64,000 nucleotides of DNA from Marinobacter halotolerans. Lineage in GTDB: Bacteria > Pseudomonadota > Gammaproteobacteria > Pseudomonadales > Oleiphilaceae. A program made the position numbers and the translations under genes. The notes beneath the pieces are model-generated. The model saw nothing but the letters and a program-made list of their open reading frames with translations, did not search any database and was not told the origin of the DNA. The stretch covers positions 1,178,001-1,242,000 of the forward strand of contig NZ_VMHP01000002.1 of the NCBI RefSeq assembly GCF_008795985.1, read 5' to 3'. Shown one piece after another: positions 8,354 to 17,347 of this stretch (positions are counted from its first letter, which is position 1; each line of letters begins with the position of its first letter).

Positions 8354-9550
8354 ATGACCGGCCCTCTTGATGGAATCCGGATAATCGATCTGACGGCCAT
8401 GATCTCCGGACCGCTGGCCACCATGATGCTGGCGGATCAGGGGGCAGAGGTGATCAAGGTGGAGAACCCCGCCGGTGGCGATTTTACCCGCTCTGCGGCA
8501 AACCGACAGGGCGATATGTCGGCGCTGTATCTCAATAACAACCGCAACAAGAAATCCGTAGCGCTTAATCTGAAAGAGCCTGAAGGGCGCGAGGCGCTGC
8601 TGAAACTCGTCGCCACGGCTGACGTGTTTGTGCAGAACTTCCGGCCGGGCGTGATCGAAAGAATGGGTCTGGGCGAGGAGGATCTTCGCAAAGTGGCACC
8701 GGATCTGATCATGGTATCCATCAGCGGTTTCGGTGACAGCGGCCCCTATGCCCAACGCCCGGTTTACGATCCGCTGATCCAAGGCCTGTCTGGCCTTGCG
8801 ACGGTTCAGGCGGGCTCCGATGGGCGCCGACCTCAACTGGTCAGAACCATCCTGCCAGACAAGCTCACCGGTGTTACTGCGGCCCAGGCTATTACCGCTG
8901 CCCTGTTCGCCCGGGAGCGCACCGGCGAGGCTCAGCATGTTCGCCTGTCCATGCTGGATGCCATTATTGCGTTTCTGTGGAGTTCCGACATGGGTAGCCA
9001 GACCTTTGTTCACGCCGACCTGCCCCAACAGGAAGCCGCCAGCTTTCAGGACCTGATCTACGAAACCACCACCGGCTACATCACCATCGCGGTTCAGAAT
9101 GATCGGGAATGGCAGGCGCTGATCCGGGCGGTCAGCCGGCCGGAATGGGCTGAAGACCCACGCTTCAAAACGGCAGAGTTGCGTCAGCAAAACATCGATG
9201 CCCGGCTGGAACTGATCCAGTCTGTGATCAGGACCGAATCGGCGGAACACTGGTTGGCGGTACTTGAAAAAGAGCAGGTTCCCTGCGCACCGGTACTGAC
9301 CCGCACGCAGATGCTTAACCATCCCCAGGTTCAGGCAAATGAACTTCTGGTGAACTACGACCACCCGAACGCGGGCACTGTTCGACAGACGCGCGGCCCG
9401 GCCCGGTTTTCCCGATCGGCCAAGCAGCAATATCAGGGTGCGCCTGCCCTTGGTCAGCATACCAGGGCGCTTCTGAAGGATTGTGACTATTCTGACAAAG
9501 AGATTGAGGCAATGATCACCTCGGGTGCAGCAAGCGATCCCGGGCACTGA
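8354..9550 (+). CDS. CaiB/BaiF family (class III) CoA-transferase
   Basis: A 398-residue class III CoA-transferase. The N-terminus is characteristic (GPLDGIRIIDLTAMISGPLA), followed by YLNNNRNKKSVALNL and NFRPGVIERMGL, regions that build the interlocked-dimer CoA site, and by ISGFGDSGPYAQRPVYDP before the central domain. Such enzymes move CoA from an acyl-CoA to a free carboxylic acid in the cytoplasm; the substrate is unknown here. A GGAG ribosome site precedes ATG 8354. The next gene, a DUF1330 protein, starts 20 bp after the stop and is probably co-transcribed. Confidence 0.92.
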   Translation: MTGPLDGIRIIDLTAMISGPLATMMLADQGAEVIKVENPAGGDFTRSAANRQGDMSALYLNNNRNKKSVALNLKEPEGREALLKLVATADVFVQNFRPGVIERMGLGEEDLRKVAPDLIMVSISGFGDSGPYAQRPVYDPLIQGLSGLATVQAGSDGRRPQLVRTILPDKLTGVTAAQAITAALFARERTGEAQHVRLSMLDAIIAFLWSSDMGSQTFVHADLPQQEAASFQDLIYETTTGYITIAVQNDREWQALIRAVSRPEWAEDPRFKTAELRQQNIDARLELIQSVIRTESAEHWLAVLEKEQVPCAPVLTRTQMLNHPQVQANELLVNYDHPNAGTVRQTRGPARFSRSAKQQYQGAPALGQHTRALLKDCDYSDKEIEAMITSGAASDPGH

Positions 9551-9570
9551 GACCAATAAAAAGGACAAAT

Positions 9571-9861
9571 ATGAGCGCCTACGCCATCGGGCAGATCACC
9601 ATTAAAGACTCCGCCAAATGGGCGGAATACCGGGGCCTGCTGCCCGAAACACTGGCTCCCTGGGGCGGGGAAATCCTGTTGCGGGGTAAACAGGCAGCAG
9701 TTCTGAGCGGCCAGCACCGGCACACGGATACCGTGGTAATCCGGTTTCCAGACCTGGAGTCCCTGCAGCGCTGGCATGATTCGCCCGCCTATCAAGCCCT
9801 GGTGCCGCTGCGGGATTCCGCTGCGGATGTGGACTTGATTCGCTATGAGGCGGATTCCTGA
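9571..9861 (+). CDS. DUF1330 family protein (dimeric alpha/beta-barrel)
   Basis: A 96-residue cytoplasmic protein of the DUF1330 family in the dimeric ferredoxin-like alpha/beta-barrel group. The typical start (MSAYAIGQITIKD) and the block VVIRFPDLESLQRWHDSPAYQAL are visible. Family function is unassigned; related folds hold monooxygenases and stress proteins. It lies 20 bp after the CoA-transferase with an AAGGA ribosome site, suggesting one operon. Confidence 0.88.
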   Translation: MSAYAIGQITIKDSAKWAEYRGLLPETLAPWGGEILLRGKQAAVLSGQHRHTDTVVIRFPDLESLQRWHDSPAYQALVPLRDSAADVDLIRYEADS

Positions 9862-9907
9862 ACGGAGTCTGGTATCACGACCGAAGATTCAGCCTTGAGG
9901 ATCCATT

Positions 9908-11017
9908 CTAGGATCGGTCCTGTTCCTGGCGAACAGCGTCTACGGCGGAATCGGCGATCAGTCCCTCGGCGGCGGCATGCTCGGCCATCGCAAGATTATC
10001 GGCGGCCAGTATCAAGTCACAGCCAGACTCTCTGGCTTCCCGGGCGAGCCGGTCGATGGATGCGGAGCGCTCGCGACAATTGCTGACGTCCCGAATATAG
10101 ATACCCAGTATACGGCCCGGGTGTTCACGGAGGATGTAGGTGTAGATCTCCGGATCGCGCTGCCCCGAATCGCCGACCAGAACAAACCGCATCTCGGGAT
10201 ACATACCAAGAATATGGCGGATCGCGTCCAGCTTATGGTCTTTATCCCTTCTCGGCAGCAAGCTGCCCCGCTTCATTCCCCACTCCCGCAGGATCAGGAT
10301 CGGCCCGTGGGGGATGCAGTTGCGACGGAACACCTCCGCCAGAACCGCATAGATGCTCCAGGGTGCCCGTGAAACATAGAACAGGGGGTTGCCCTGATGG
10401 GGAACCTGGCCGGCATGGAATGCCTGGTAAAGCGCGGGGACGCCGGGAAACACCTCACGCCTGTCGGCACCCTGGGCGAACAGACGCCACATCATTCTGG
10501 CAGTATTGGCGACGCCCGTGAACACGACGGTATCGTCAATGTCGCTGATCACCCCGTACTGGGCGCTGGACATGGGCGTGAAAAATTCTCCGGTCGTAGC
10601 GGCTCGCTCGTCGACCGGGCTGTCCAGCGAAAGGTCCATCTCGTGCCAGGCGACGTCCGACGGCATGTTGCCCAGTTCCATATCCACGCGAAAATAACCG
10701 TGCTGGTCGGTGTAAACCACTGTATTGGTGTCTTTGTAGCGAATGCGCACGCACGCACTGACAATGGGCTTGCGAAGCAGCCTGCGGATCAGGTCGATGA
10801 TGTCGCGGCGCAGCAGGTCTTCTCGCAACGAGGCACCAAAACCCGGCTGCCGGAATACCCGCCCCATCAGGAACAGCCGATTGCGGGAACCGAAACCCCG
10901 GTACGCCTGGATGAAAAGCCCGCCCCGGCCATTGTCGCCCTTGACCGGCGCTGCCAGTATATGGAGACCGCGACGAAGGGATCTCAGGTAACGGTTGAAA
11001 CGACGCTGAAACGACAT
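9908..11017 (-). CDS. App1-type phosphatidate phosphatase domain protein (DUF2183)
   Basis: A 369-residue protein with the HAD-like phosphatase signature DIDDTV (Asp159, Asp161) inside YGVISDIDDTVVFTGVA, followed by FYVSRAPWSIY, LILREWG and KLDAIRHIL then FVLVGDSGQRDPEIY. This is the catalytic domain of the yeast actin-patch protein App1, a Mg2+-dependent phosphatidate phosphatase; bacterial members are mostly uncharacterised. The first 140 residues form a beta-rich domain with a GHYLR-like extracellular-fold look (TDQHGYFRVDMEL). No signal peptide was seen. Start 11017 was chosen for its AGAGG ribosome site; an in-frame ATG at 11050 lacks one. It runs convergent with the DUF1330 gene. Confidence 0.85.
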   Translation of the reverse strand: MSFQRRFNRYLRSLRRGLHILAAPVKGDNGRGGLFIQAYRGFGSRNRLFLMGRVFRQPGFGASLREDLLRRDIIDLIRRLLRKPIVSACVRIRYKDTNTVVYTDQHGYFRVDMELGNMPSDVAWHEMDLSLDSPVDERAATTGEFFTPMSSAQYGVISDIDDTVVFTGVANTARMMWRLFAQGADRREVFPGVPALYQAFHAGQVPHQGNPLFYVSRAPWSIYAVLAEVFRRNCIPHGPILILREWGMKRGSLLPRRDKDHKLDAIRHILGMYPEMRFVLVGDSGQRDPEIYTYILREHPGRILGIYIRDVSNCRERSASIDRLAREARESGCDLILAADNLAMAEHAAAEGLIADSAVDAVRQEQDRS

Positions 11018-11169
11018 CAGATCCTCTTGCGCATAAACGAAATACCGCAACCCTGAAACAGAGCTCGGCAGGCCACTCCCTGGTATGGATGGCCGCCATT
11101 GTAGTGCAGATGCAGTGGGGTGTAACCACTGGGACTCCCCACCCGGACTCCTGACAAGAGGCCCGAAAC

Positions 11170-12384
11170 GTGAACGACTTCAACATTGCCCTGGCGTTGG
11201 CCGGCGCCACGGTTCTGCTGATTGGCATGATGTCCCGATTGCTGAACCGTACCATTCTGTCACCACCCCTGCTGGCATTCACCCTGGGGGTGTTGGTTGG
11301 CCCGGTACTGGGCCTGATAGATCCCCAAGCCTGGGGCAACAATTTTCTGATTCTCGAGGAAGCGGCCCGCCTGACACTCGGCGTCAGTCTTATGGGCATC
11401 GCCCTGCGGCTGCCACAGCGTTTCGTGTTCGACAATGCCCGGGCCCTGACGGTGATTCTGGCAATCGGGCTGCCGCTGATGTGGCTGGTAACCAGCGGAC
11501 TGACACTGGGCTTTCTCGACGTCGGGCTGATTACCGCACTGATGTTTGGCGCCTCGGTCTGCCCGACCGACCCGGTGGTTTCGAGTTCAATCGTTACCGG
11601 CGGTGTGGCCTCCGACAACCTACCCGGGCGCTTCCGCCACACGCTTTCTGCAGAGGCCGCCATCAACGATGGTCTCGCCCTGCCTTTTGTCATGCTGCCG
11701 ATTCTGCTGATCAAAAGTGCCGATACGGCACTATCCCAGTGGTTGATCCACGTGCTGCTGTGGGAGGTTGTGGTAGCCGTCGCCCTTGGCGCCCTGCTGG
11801 GCTATCTGGCCGGTACGGCTCTGCGTGCGGCGGAAGCCCGGGAACTTATCGACCAGCCCTCTTTTCTGGTGACCACCCTGGCACTGACTTTTCTGGCACT
11901 GGGGGCCGGTAAACTATTGGGGACGGACAGTATCCTGGCAGTGTTTGTAACCGGCATAGCGTTTGATCAACAGGTGGGCGGCAAGGAGCGAAGTGAAGAA
12001 GGCAATGTTCAGGAAGCGGTGAACCTGCTGTTTACACTGCCGGTTTTCATTCTGGTGGGCCTGATGATCCCCTGGTCCCGCTGGCTTGATCTTGGTTGGA
12101 CTGGCCCTGGCCTTGCGCTCGGGGTGCTGGCCCTTCGGCGGCTACCGGTAATATTGCTGTTACGCCCCGCGATTCCGCCCTGGCGGGAGCTACCGGTGGC
12201 TTTGATGGCCGGCTGGTTCGGGCCCATCGGTGTGGCGGCGGTTTTCTACGCCATGCTGGTTCAGCGCGAAACCGGCAATGAACTGGTCTGGGTGTGCGCC
12301 AGCCTGCTGATGACCAGTTCGCTTGTTATCCATGGCATAACCGCCGCTCCGGTAGCGAAGTACTACGGTCGCCGCTATGGTTAA
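11170..12384 (+). CDS. Sodium:proton antiporter (NhaP-like CPA1)
   Basis: A 404-residue inner-membrane antiporter with about twelve helices. The family core is clear: FGASVCPTDPVVSSSIVTGG (ion-binding TDP motif of helix 4) and RHTLSAEAAINDGLALPFV (the conserved acidic helix-5 motif, as ND rather than DD). It would exchange Na+ for H+. The start is GTG 11170 with AAGAGG about 8 bases upstream. It is distinct in sequence from the antiporter at 5283-6497 despite equal length. It precedes malic enzyme by 44 bp. Confidence 0.88.
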   Translation: MNDFNIALALAGATVLLIGMMSRLLNRTILSPPLLAFTLGVLVGPVLGLIDPQAWGNNFLILEEAARLTLGVSLMGIALRLPQRFVFDNARALTVILAIGLPLMWLVTSGLTLGFLDVGLITALMFGASVCPTDPVVSSSIVTGGVASDNLPGRFRHTLSAEAAINDGLALPFVMLPILLIKSADTALSQWLIHVLLWEVVVAVALGALLGYLAGTALRAAEARELIDQPSFLVTTLALTFLALGAGKLLGTDSILAVFVTGIAFDQQVGGKERSEEGNVQEAVNLLFTLPVFILVGLMIPWSRWLDLGWTGPGLALGVLALRRLPVILLLRPAIPPWRELPVALMAGWFGPIGVAAVFYAMLVQRETGNELVWVCASLLMTSSLVIHGITAAPVAKYYGRRYG

Positions 12385-12428
12385 ACCAGTGCCGCAGGTC
12401 AACTTTTCCCTCGCTATGAGAGGTCGCC

Positions 12429-14108
12429 ATGAACAACAAACTACAAAAACCACTCTACATTCCCTACGCTGGCCCCTCCTTACTGGAACTGCCATTGCTG
12501 AACAAAGGCAGCGCCTTTACCAGACAGGAACGTCTGGATTTTAACCTGATTGGCCTGCTGCCACAGAACGTGGAGACCATCGAGGAACAGGCAGAGCGGG
12601 CCTACCGGCAATACCAGCTTTGCCAGAATGATCTTGACCGGCACATTACCCTGAGGGCGATTCAGGACGATAACGAAACGCTTTTTTACCGTTTGCTGGA
12701 AGATCATCTGGAAGAAATGCTTCCGATCATCTACACGCCAACCGTGGGCGCAGCGTGCCAGGAGTTTTCCAACATCTATCGCAACCACCGCGGCCTGTTT
12801 GTGTCCTATCCGGACCGGCAGCACATGGACTACCTGTTGCACAGTGCCACCAAGGAAAAGGTAAAAGTCATTGTGGTGACCGACGGCGAGCGGATTCTGG
12901 GGCTGGGCGACCAGGGAATCGGTGGCATGGGCATCCCGATCGGCAAACTTGCTCTGTACACCGCCTGTGGCGGTATCAGCCCGGCTAATACGCTGCCGAT
13001 CATGCTGGATGTTGGCACCAATAATCAGGACCTGCTTGATGACCCAATGTATATGGGCTGGCGCCATAAACGCATTAGTCAGGAAGAATACGACGAATTC
13101 GTGGCTGAATTTCTGGACGCCGTTAAGCGCCGCTGGCCCAACGTACTGGTTCAGTTCGAGGATTTCGCCCAGAACAACGCCATGCGCCTGCTCAGGCAGT
13201 ATCGCGATCAGGCATGCTGTTTTAACGACGATATCCAGGGCACTGCGTCCGTCTGCCTGGCCACCCTTCTCGCAGCCTGTAAAACCAAAAACGAGAAGGT
13301 CAGCGATCAGACAGTGGCTTTTCTTGGCGCCGGTTCAGCGGGGTGCGGCATTGCCGAGCAGATCATTGTTGCGATGACCAACGAAGGCCTGACTGAACAG
13401 GAAGCCCGCAAAAGGGTATTCATGGTTGACCGGGCCGGATTGCTGACTGAGGACATGACCAATCTGCAGGATTTCCAGTCTGCCCTTGCCCATCCACGTG
13501 ACCGTGTCAGCGAGTGGCCGGGAACGGAACTGATTGATGTGGTCAAGCAGGCAAAGCCGACGGTGCTGATTGGTGTATCGGGCCAGCGCGGCCTGTTCAG
13601 CGAAGAAGTAATCCGGGCCATGCATGCGGGCTGCAGCCGCCCTCTGGTGATGCCGCTTTCAAACCCGACCTCGCGGGTGGAGGCAGAGCCCGCCGACATT
13701 CTGGCCTGGACCAACGGCCAGGCACTGGTCGCTGCTGGCAGCCCATTCAGACCGGTGGAACTGGGTGGCCACACCTACCCGATTGCGCAGTGCAACAACG
13801 CCTATATATTTCCGGGTATTGGACTAGGCGTGGTAGCCTCCGGTGCCTCACGGGTGACCGATGCCATGCTGATGGCGGCTGCAAACGCGCTGGCAAAACA
13901 GGCACCTATTGTCCAACAGACCGGGCACAAGCTATTGCCAGACCTGTCTGACATCCAGCAAATCAGCCGCAATATCGCGTTTGATGTGGCCTGGCAGGCC
14001 CAGGAAGATGGCGTGGCGCTACGTTCAGATGAGGAAACCATCCACCGGGCCATTGACCGCAATTTCTGGCACCCCAAATACCGAAACTACCTGCGGCGCT
14101 CGATCTGA
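12429..14108 (+). CDS. maeA: NAD-dependent malic enzyme
   Basis: A 559-residue protein of near-standard length for the bacterial NAD-malic enzyme (oxidative decarboxylation of malate to pyruvate and CO2). Seen are [12 protein letters not shown] in the N-terminal malic domain, [22 protein letters not shown] (substrate side), [12 protein letters not shown] and [13 protein letters not shown] (metal and substrate ligands), and the dinucleotide motif [15 protein letters not shown]. It links the TCA cycle to pyruvate, suiting growth on organic acids or alkanes. The ribosome site is GAGAGG. The gene ends 14 bp before a convergent TPM-domain gene. Confidence 0.95.
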   Translation: MNNKLQKPLYIPYAGPSLLELPLLNKGSAFTRQERLDFNLIGLLPQNVETIEEQAERAYRQYQLCQNDLDRHITLRAIQDDNETLFYRLLEDHLEEMLPIIYTPTVGAACQEFSNIYRNHRGLFVSYPDRQHMDYLLHSATKEKVKVIVVTDGERILGLGDQGIGGMGIPIGKLALYTACGGISPANTLPIMLDVGTNNQDLLDDPMYMGWRHKRISQEEYDEFVAEFLDAVKRRWPNVLVQFEDFAQNNAMRLLRQYRDQACCFNDDIQGTASVCLATLLAACKTKNEKVSDQTVAFLGAGSAGCGIAEQIIVAMTNEGLTEQEARKRVFMVDRAGLLTEDMTNLQDFQSALAHPRDRVSEWPGTELIDVVKQAKPTVLIGVSGQRGLFSEEVIRAMHAGCSRPLVMPLSNPTSRVEAEPADILAWTNGQALVAAGSPFRPVELGGHTYPIAQCNNAYIFPGIGLGVVASGASRVTDAMLMAAANALAKQAPIVQQTGHKLLPDLSDIQQISRNIAFDVAWQAQEDGVALRSDEETIHRAIDRNFWHPKYRNYLRRSI

Positions 14109-14122
14109 CGCGTTAATGCCCG

Positions 14123-14740
14123 TTACGGCAGTATGACCAGATGGTTGGGAAGCTCGTTGCGTTCGTGTGTCGCGGGCAAATGATCTTTCAGAAGTTTGCC
14201 GCAGGCTTCAATACACTCCAGGAATCCCTCACGGGTTTTGCCCTGCTTAACCCTGGCGGTAAAGTCCGCCACTATTTCTTCCCACATCCTGTTATCCAGA
14301 ACGTCGGCAATGCCCTGATCCACCAGAATCTCGACGTAGCGTTCGGCTTCCGACACAAAGATCAGCATGCCCGTTGAGCCTTTGGTGTGGTGCAGGTTCT
14401 GCTCCAGGAACTGCCGCCGTGCCAGGTTGGATGCCCGCCAGTATCGTACCTGACGGGGGATCAGACGGGTGTTTATGCCGTCCAGTCTGAACAGCAGGCT
14501 GAGCAGGATGAACACGCCCCACTGCACCAGCATCAACAGATCCGCCCCGAACCAACCACCAAAGTAATTGGCAAAGCCCGGCACCAGAAGGGCCAGAATG
14601 CCGGCCCAGAGCAGGGGGATATAGCTGTAGTTATCGGACTGGGCCGTAAGCACGGTTACCAGTTCTGCATCGGTCTCCCGCTCCACGTCACTGATGGCGG
14701 CGGTAACGGCTTCCTGTTCATTTTTACTTAATAACGTCAT
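14123..14740 (-). CDS. TPM-domain membrane protein
   Basis: A 205-residue protein with a TPM fold split by two to three membrane helices: an N-terminal segment (AISDVERETDAELVTVLT), the hydrophobic stretch IPLLWAGILALLVPGFANYF plus MLVQWGVFILLSLLF, then the rest of the domain (HTKGSTGMLIFVSEAERYVEILVDQGIAD). It is the last gene of a lemA-TPM-TPM operon. Start 14740 has a GAGAAAGA ribosome site; ATG 14779, 21 bp after the previous stop, is the alternative. Family members are tied to membrane-protein quality control, but no activity is proven for this architecture. Confidence 0.82.
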   Translation of the reverse strand: MTLLSKNEQEAVTAAISDVERETDAELVTVLTAQSDNYSYIPLLWAGILALLVPGFANYFGGWFGADLLMLVQWGVFILLSLLFRLDGINTRLIPRQVRYWRASNLARRQFLEQNLHHTKGSTGMLIFVSEAERYVEILVDQGIADVLDNRMWEEIVADFTARVKQGKTREGFLECIEACGKLLKDHLPATHERNELPNHLVILP

Positions 14741-14800
14741 GATTTTGTCTTTCTCATTGTCAAATGTGGGATCCAGCATGCGCTATGACGGGTACAGGGC

Positions 14801-15565
14801 CTACCAGCCACCGGACGCACCACCGCCCCCGAAGCCGCCTCCGCCGCCGCCAAATCCGCCACCGCCGAAGCCACCGCCACCGCGGCCACCACCCATCATG
14901 CCGCCGAGTAATGCTGCGCCAACCAGGGCGGCGCCCCCGCGTCCGCCACGGCCACCGCGACTGCCAATAAAGAAAACCACCGACATCATGATGATGAAGA
15001 AAAGAGCTACCAGTCCAGCATTCGGCTTTTCATGGGTCGGGCGGGTTTGCTGGCCCTGAGGAACCGCCAGGGGCTTGCCCCCAAGAACCTGGATCATGGC
15101 GGCAGCGCCATTAACGATACCGGCCTCAAAGTTCCCCTGGCGAAAAGCAGGGGTGATAATGCTGTTTATGATGACAGAGGATTCGGCATCGGTGAGTCGG
15201 CCTTCAAGGCCATAGCCTACTTCGATGCGCACTTTCCGCTCTTCCCTGGCAACGATGAGAAGCGCGCCGTTGTCTTTGTCTTTCTGGCCGATACCCCACT
15301 CCCGGCCCAGCTGATAACCGTAGTCTTCAATCGGAAATCCCTGAAGATCTGGGAGTGTGACAACCACAACCTGTTCGGTACTGGCCTGTTCGTGGGCCTG
15401 CAGCATCTGGGTCAGGCGACTTTCGACCTCGGGGGACAGCATTTCTGCGCGGTCGACTACCCTACCCGTCAGTTCGGGGAAATCTGGCGTTGACTGGGCA
15501 GAGACCGTCGCCGGGAGCAACAAGAGCAGCGTCAGCATCAGGCCTTTGCGGTTCAAGGAAATCAT
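14801..15565 (-). CDS. TPM-domain (YgcG-like) secreted/membrane protein with glycine-rich tail
   Basis: A 254-residue protein: signal peptide (about 1-23, ending SAQ), TPM domain (about 35-160, with LTGRVVDRAEMLSP, EQVVVVTLPDLQG and REERKVRIEVGYGLEG), one membrane helix (VALFFIIMMSVVFFIG), then a low-complexity tail almost entirely of Gly with Phe and Arg. The domain would face the periplasm. Its start overlaps the lemA stop by one base (TGATG), indicating translational coupling. The glycine-rich tail is typical of YgcG-type proteins, and its complement produces a proline-rich false frame. Confidence 0.88.
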   Translation of the reverse strand: MISLNRKGLMLTLLLLLPATVSAQSTPDFPELTGRVVDRAEMLSPEVESRLTQMLQAHEQASTEQVVVVTLPDLQGFPIEDYGYQLGREWGIGQKDKDNGALLIVAREERKVRIEVGYGLEGRLTDAESSVIINSIITPAFRQGNFEAGIVNGAAAMIQVLGGKPLAVPQGQQTRPTHEKPNAGLVALFFIIMMSVVFFIGSRGGRGGRGGAALVGAALLGGMMGGGRGGGGFGGGGFGGGGGGFGGGGASGGW

Positions 15566-16182
15566 CAGAATTCCACCGCAGGCGCTTCTTCTGCATTCGG
15601 GGTTGTCGCTTCAAAGTTGGCCCGGGGCTCAAGATCGCTATACAGAATGCTGTGCCAGATCTTTCCGGGGAAGGTACGCAGTTCGGTGTTGTAGCGCTCT
15701 ACCGCCTGAATAAAATCACGACGCGCAACGGCAATTCGGTTTTCCGTGCCTTCAAGCTGCGCCTGCAGAGCCAGGAAATTCTGGTTCGACTTCAGGTCCG
15801 GATAACGTTCAGAAACGGCCATCAGGCGGCTCAGAGCGCTGCTTAGCTCACCCTGTACCTGCTGGAACTGCTGTAATTTCTCCGGATTATTGAGAATACT
15901 TTCATCCACCTGGATCGAGGTCGCCTTGGAACGCGCCTCAATCACCGCCGTTAAGGTTTCCTGTTCCTGGGCGGCAAAGCCCTTGACGGTTTCCACAAGG
16001 TTGGGAATCAGGTCGGCTCGGCGCTGATACTGGTTTTCCACCTGAGCCCAGGCGGCGGAGACTCTCTCATCGTAGGTGGGGATGTTGTTGATACCGCAGC
16101 CGCTAAGTAGCAGAACCAGCGCCATCAGTGACGGCAACTGCCAGAGAGTTCGAATTTGAGAAGGTTTCTGAAGGGTTTGCAT
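15565..16182 (-). CDS. lemA: LemA family lipoprotein
   Basis: A 205-residue LemA protein. A hydrophobic N-terminus ends in the lipobox LSGC (cysteine at about 29), so it is probably lipid-anchored. It is followed by the all-helical LemA domain with the hallmark YQRRADLIPNLVETVKGFA and the downstream RYNTELRTFPGKIW. Start 16182 was chosen for its GGAAAGAG ribosome site over an in-frame ATG at 16239. It heads an operon with two TPM proteins, a recurrent bacterial arrangement whose biochemical role is not settled. Confidence 0.9.
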   Translation of the reverse strand: MQTLQKPSQIRTLWQLPSLMALVLLLSGCGINNIPTYDERVSAAWAQVENQYQRRADLIPNLVETVKGFAAQEQETLTAVIEARSKATSIQVDESILNNPEKLQQFQQVQGELSSALSRLMAVSERYPDLKSNQNFLALQAQLEGTENRIAVARRDFIQAVERYNTELRTFPGKIWHSILYSDLEPRANFEATTPNAEEAPAVEF

Positions 16183-16324
16183 AGAGCTCTTTCCGTGAGG
16201 TGGTTGCATGGACAGGTGATGTGGGCAGTAAAAAGACACTAGCCTCTGTTGACGCCATAGTTTGGGGCAAGGCGACTGTTTTCAATGGTCGGTCGATCTG
16301 CCAACCCAAGGAGGCGGTTGAAGC

Positions 16325-17194
16325 TCAGGGGGTTTCCGGCAATTCCGGAACGTTCAATTGATAACTTCCCAGAATGGTATCGAAGGTATCGCTCGCTTTA
16401 ACGGACTGAAGCGCTTTATCGAAGGTTTCCACATAAGCCGGGTCAACACTGCGACGGGAGAACGCCACATAGGTGTCGGACGTGGAAACCACCAGCGGCA
16501 GGCCGGACTCCTTCTCTGTAACAATAGAGATTTCATCCTCAAGCCCCAGCTTTTTGATGTAGTACAGGGTTGGCAGCAGGTCCCCGACAAACACATCGAT
16601 TCTATCAGCTCCCAGTAGGCGGAGGTTGCGGGGTATGGTCTGGTTGACTTCCACCGCGTGAAACGGCCGATCCTTCAGCATCTGATCAAAGCGCTCTCCG
16701 TAGTAGTAGCCCAGTTGAATGCCCACACGCAATTGAGCAGCTTCGTCCAGTGTTCTGGTCAGCGCCTTGGGCCCGCGGGAAAAGAAAACAAAGGTCTCAT
16801 CAATTAGCACCGTTTCGCCGTACATGCCCCAGGATTTGCGTTCTTCCGTGACCCCTGCGTTGAACGCTGCATCTGCGTTGCCTTCAGACACTTCCCTGAT
16901 GACTCGCTTCCAGGGGTCAATCCGGAATTCCACCTCATGCCCGGTGCGGCGCGCGGCTTCACGAATAACCTGCACCAGAACCCCGGTTACACTGCCGTCT
17001 TCATGGGTATAGGCCAGTGGAGGATTTTCCAGGGTCAACATCAATAGTGGTTCGGCCACACCCTGACCAGTGTTGGCAGAAGACTGAGCTTCGCCAAAAG
17101 CCGGAATACAGTAGAACAACGTAGTAAGTGCCATTGGAAACGCCTTGGCAATCCAACGACTGCAAAACGTCTTATTCGTGCGGTCAACAAACAC
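16325..17194 (-). CDS. Orphan periplasmic solute-binding protein (SBP family 3)
   Basis: A 289-residue periplasmic binding protein with an N-terminal signal (cleavage near FGEAQS). The family-3 fold blocks are ENPPLAYTHEDGSVTGVLVQVIREAARR, WKRVIREVSEGNADAAFNAG and LRVGIQLGYYYGERFDQML. No permease or ATPase gene lies nearby, so it may serve a distant transporter or be a stand-alone sensor domain. The start is a GTG with AGGAGA about 12 bases upstream. A similar but distinct orphan sits at 30615-31382. Confidence 0.82.
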   Translation of the reverse strand: MFVDRTNKTFCSRWIAKAFPMALTTLFYCIPAFGEAQSSANTGQGVAEPLLMLTLENPPLAYTHEDGSVTGVLVQVIREAARRTGHEVEFRIDPWKRVIREVSEGNADAAFNAGVTEERKSWGMYGETVLIDETFVFFSRGPKALTRTLDEAAQLRVGIQLGYYYGERFDQMLKDRPFHAVEVNQTIPRNLRLLGADRIDVFVGDLLPTLYYIKKLGLEDEISIVTEKESGLPLVVSTSDTYVAFSRRSVDPAYVETFDKALQSVKASDTFDTILGSYQLNVPELPETP

Positions 17195-17293
17195 TGATAG
17201 ATGTCTCCTGCTTATGTACTGAAAATAGGCACTTCAGCTTACCACTAATCCCAATATATCTGCATTAGACAACTTTTTCATGCGGATCAACGC

Positions 17294-17317
17294 AAAAAAG
17301 GACCCCGAAGGGTCCTT
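17294..17317 (-). terminator. Rho-independent terminator of the ice-binding gene
   Basis: On the minus strand: 8-bp perfect stem AAGGACCC / GGGTCCTT closed by the very stable C(TTCG)G tetraloop, then a T-run. It lies 30 bases beyond the stop of the ice-binding lipoprotein gene. Confidence 0.92.
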
Positions 17318-17347
17318 GATGGTTTCACCGTATCCACGCCCAGGACT

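Noticed and set aside
8330..9568. 412-residue frame antisense to the CoA-transferase
   Set aside because: The plus-strand frame has all class III CoA-transferase motifs and a ribosome site; the antisense frame has no recognisable domain.
14694..15059. Proline-rich 121-residue open frame on the plus strand
   Set aside because: It is the complement of the glycine-rich tail of the TPM protein at 14801-15565; GGC/GGT codons read as proline on the other strand.
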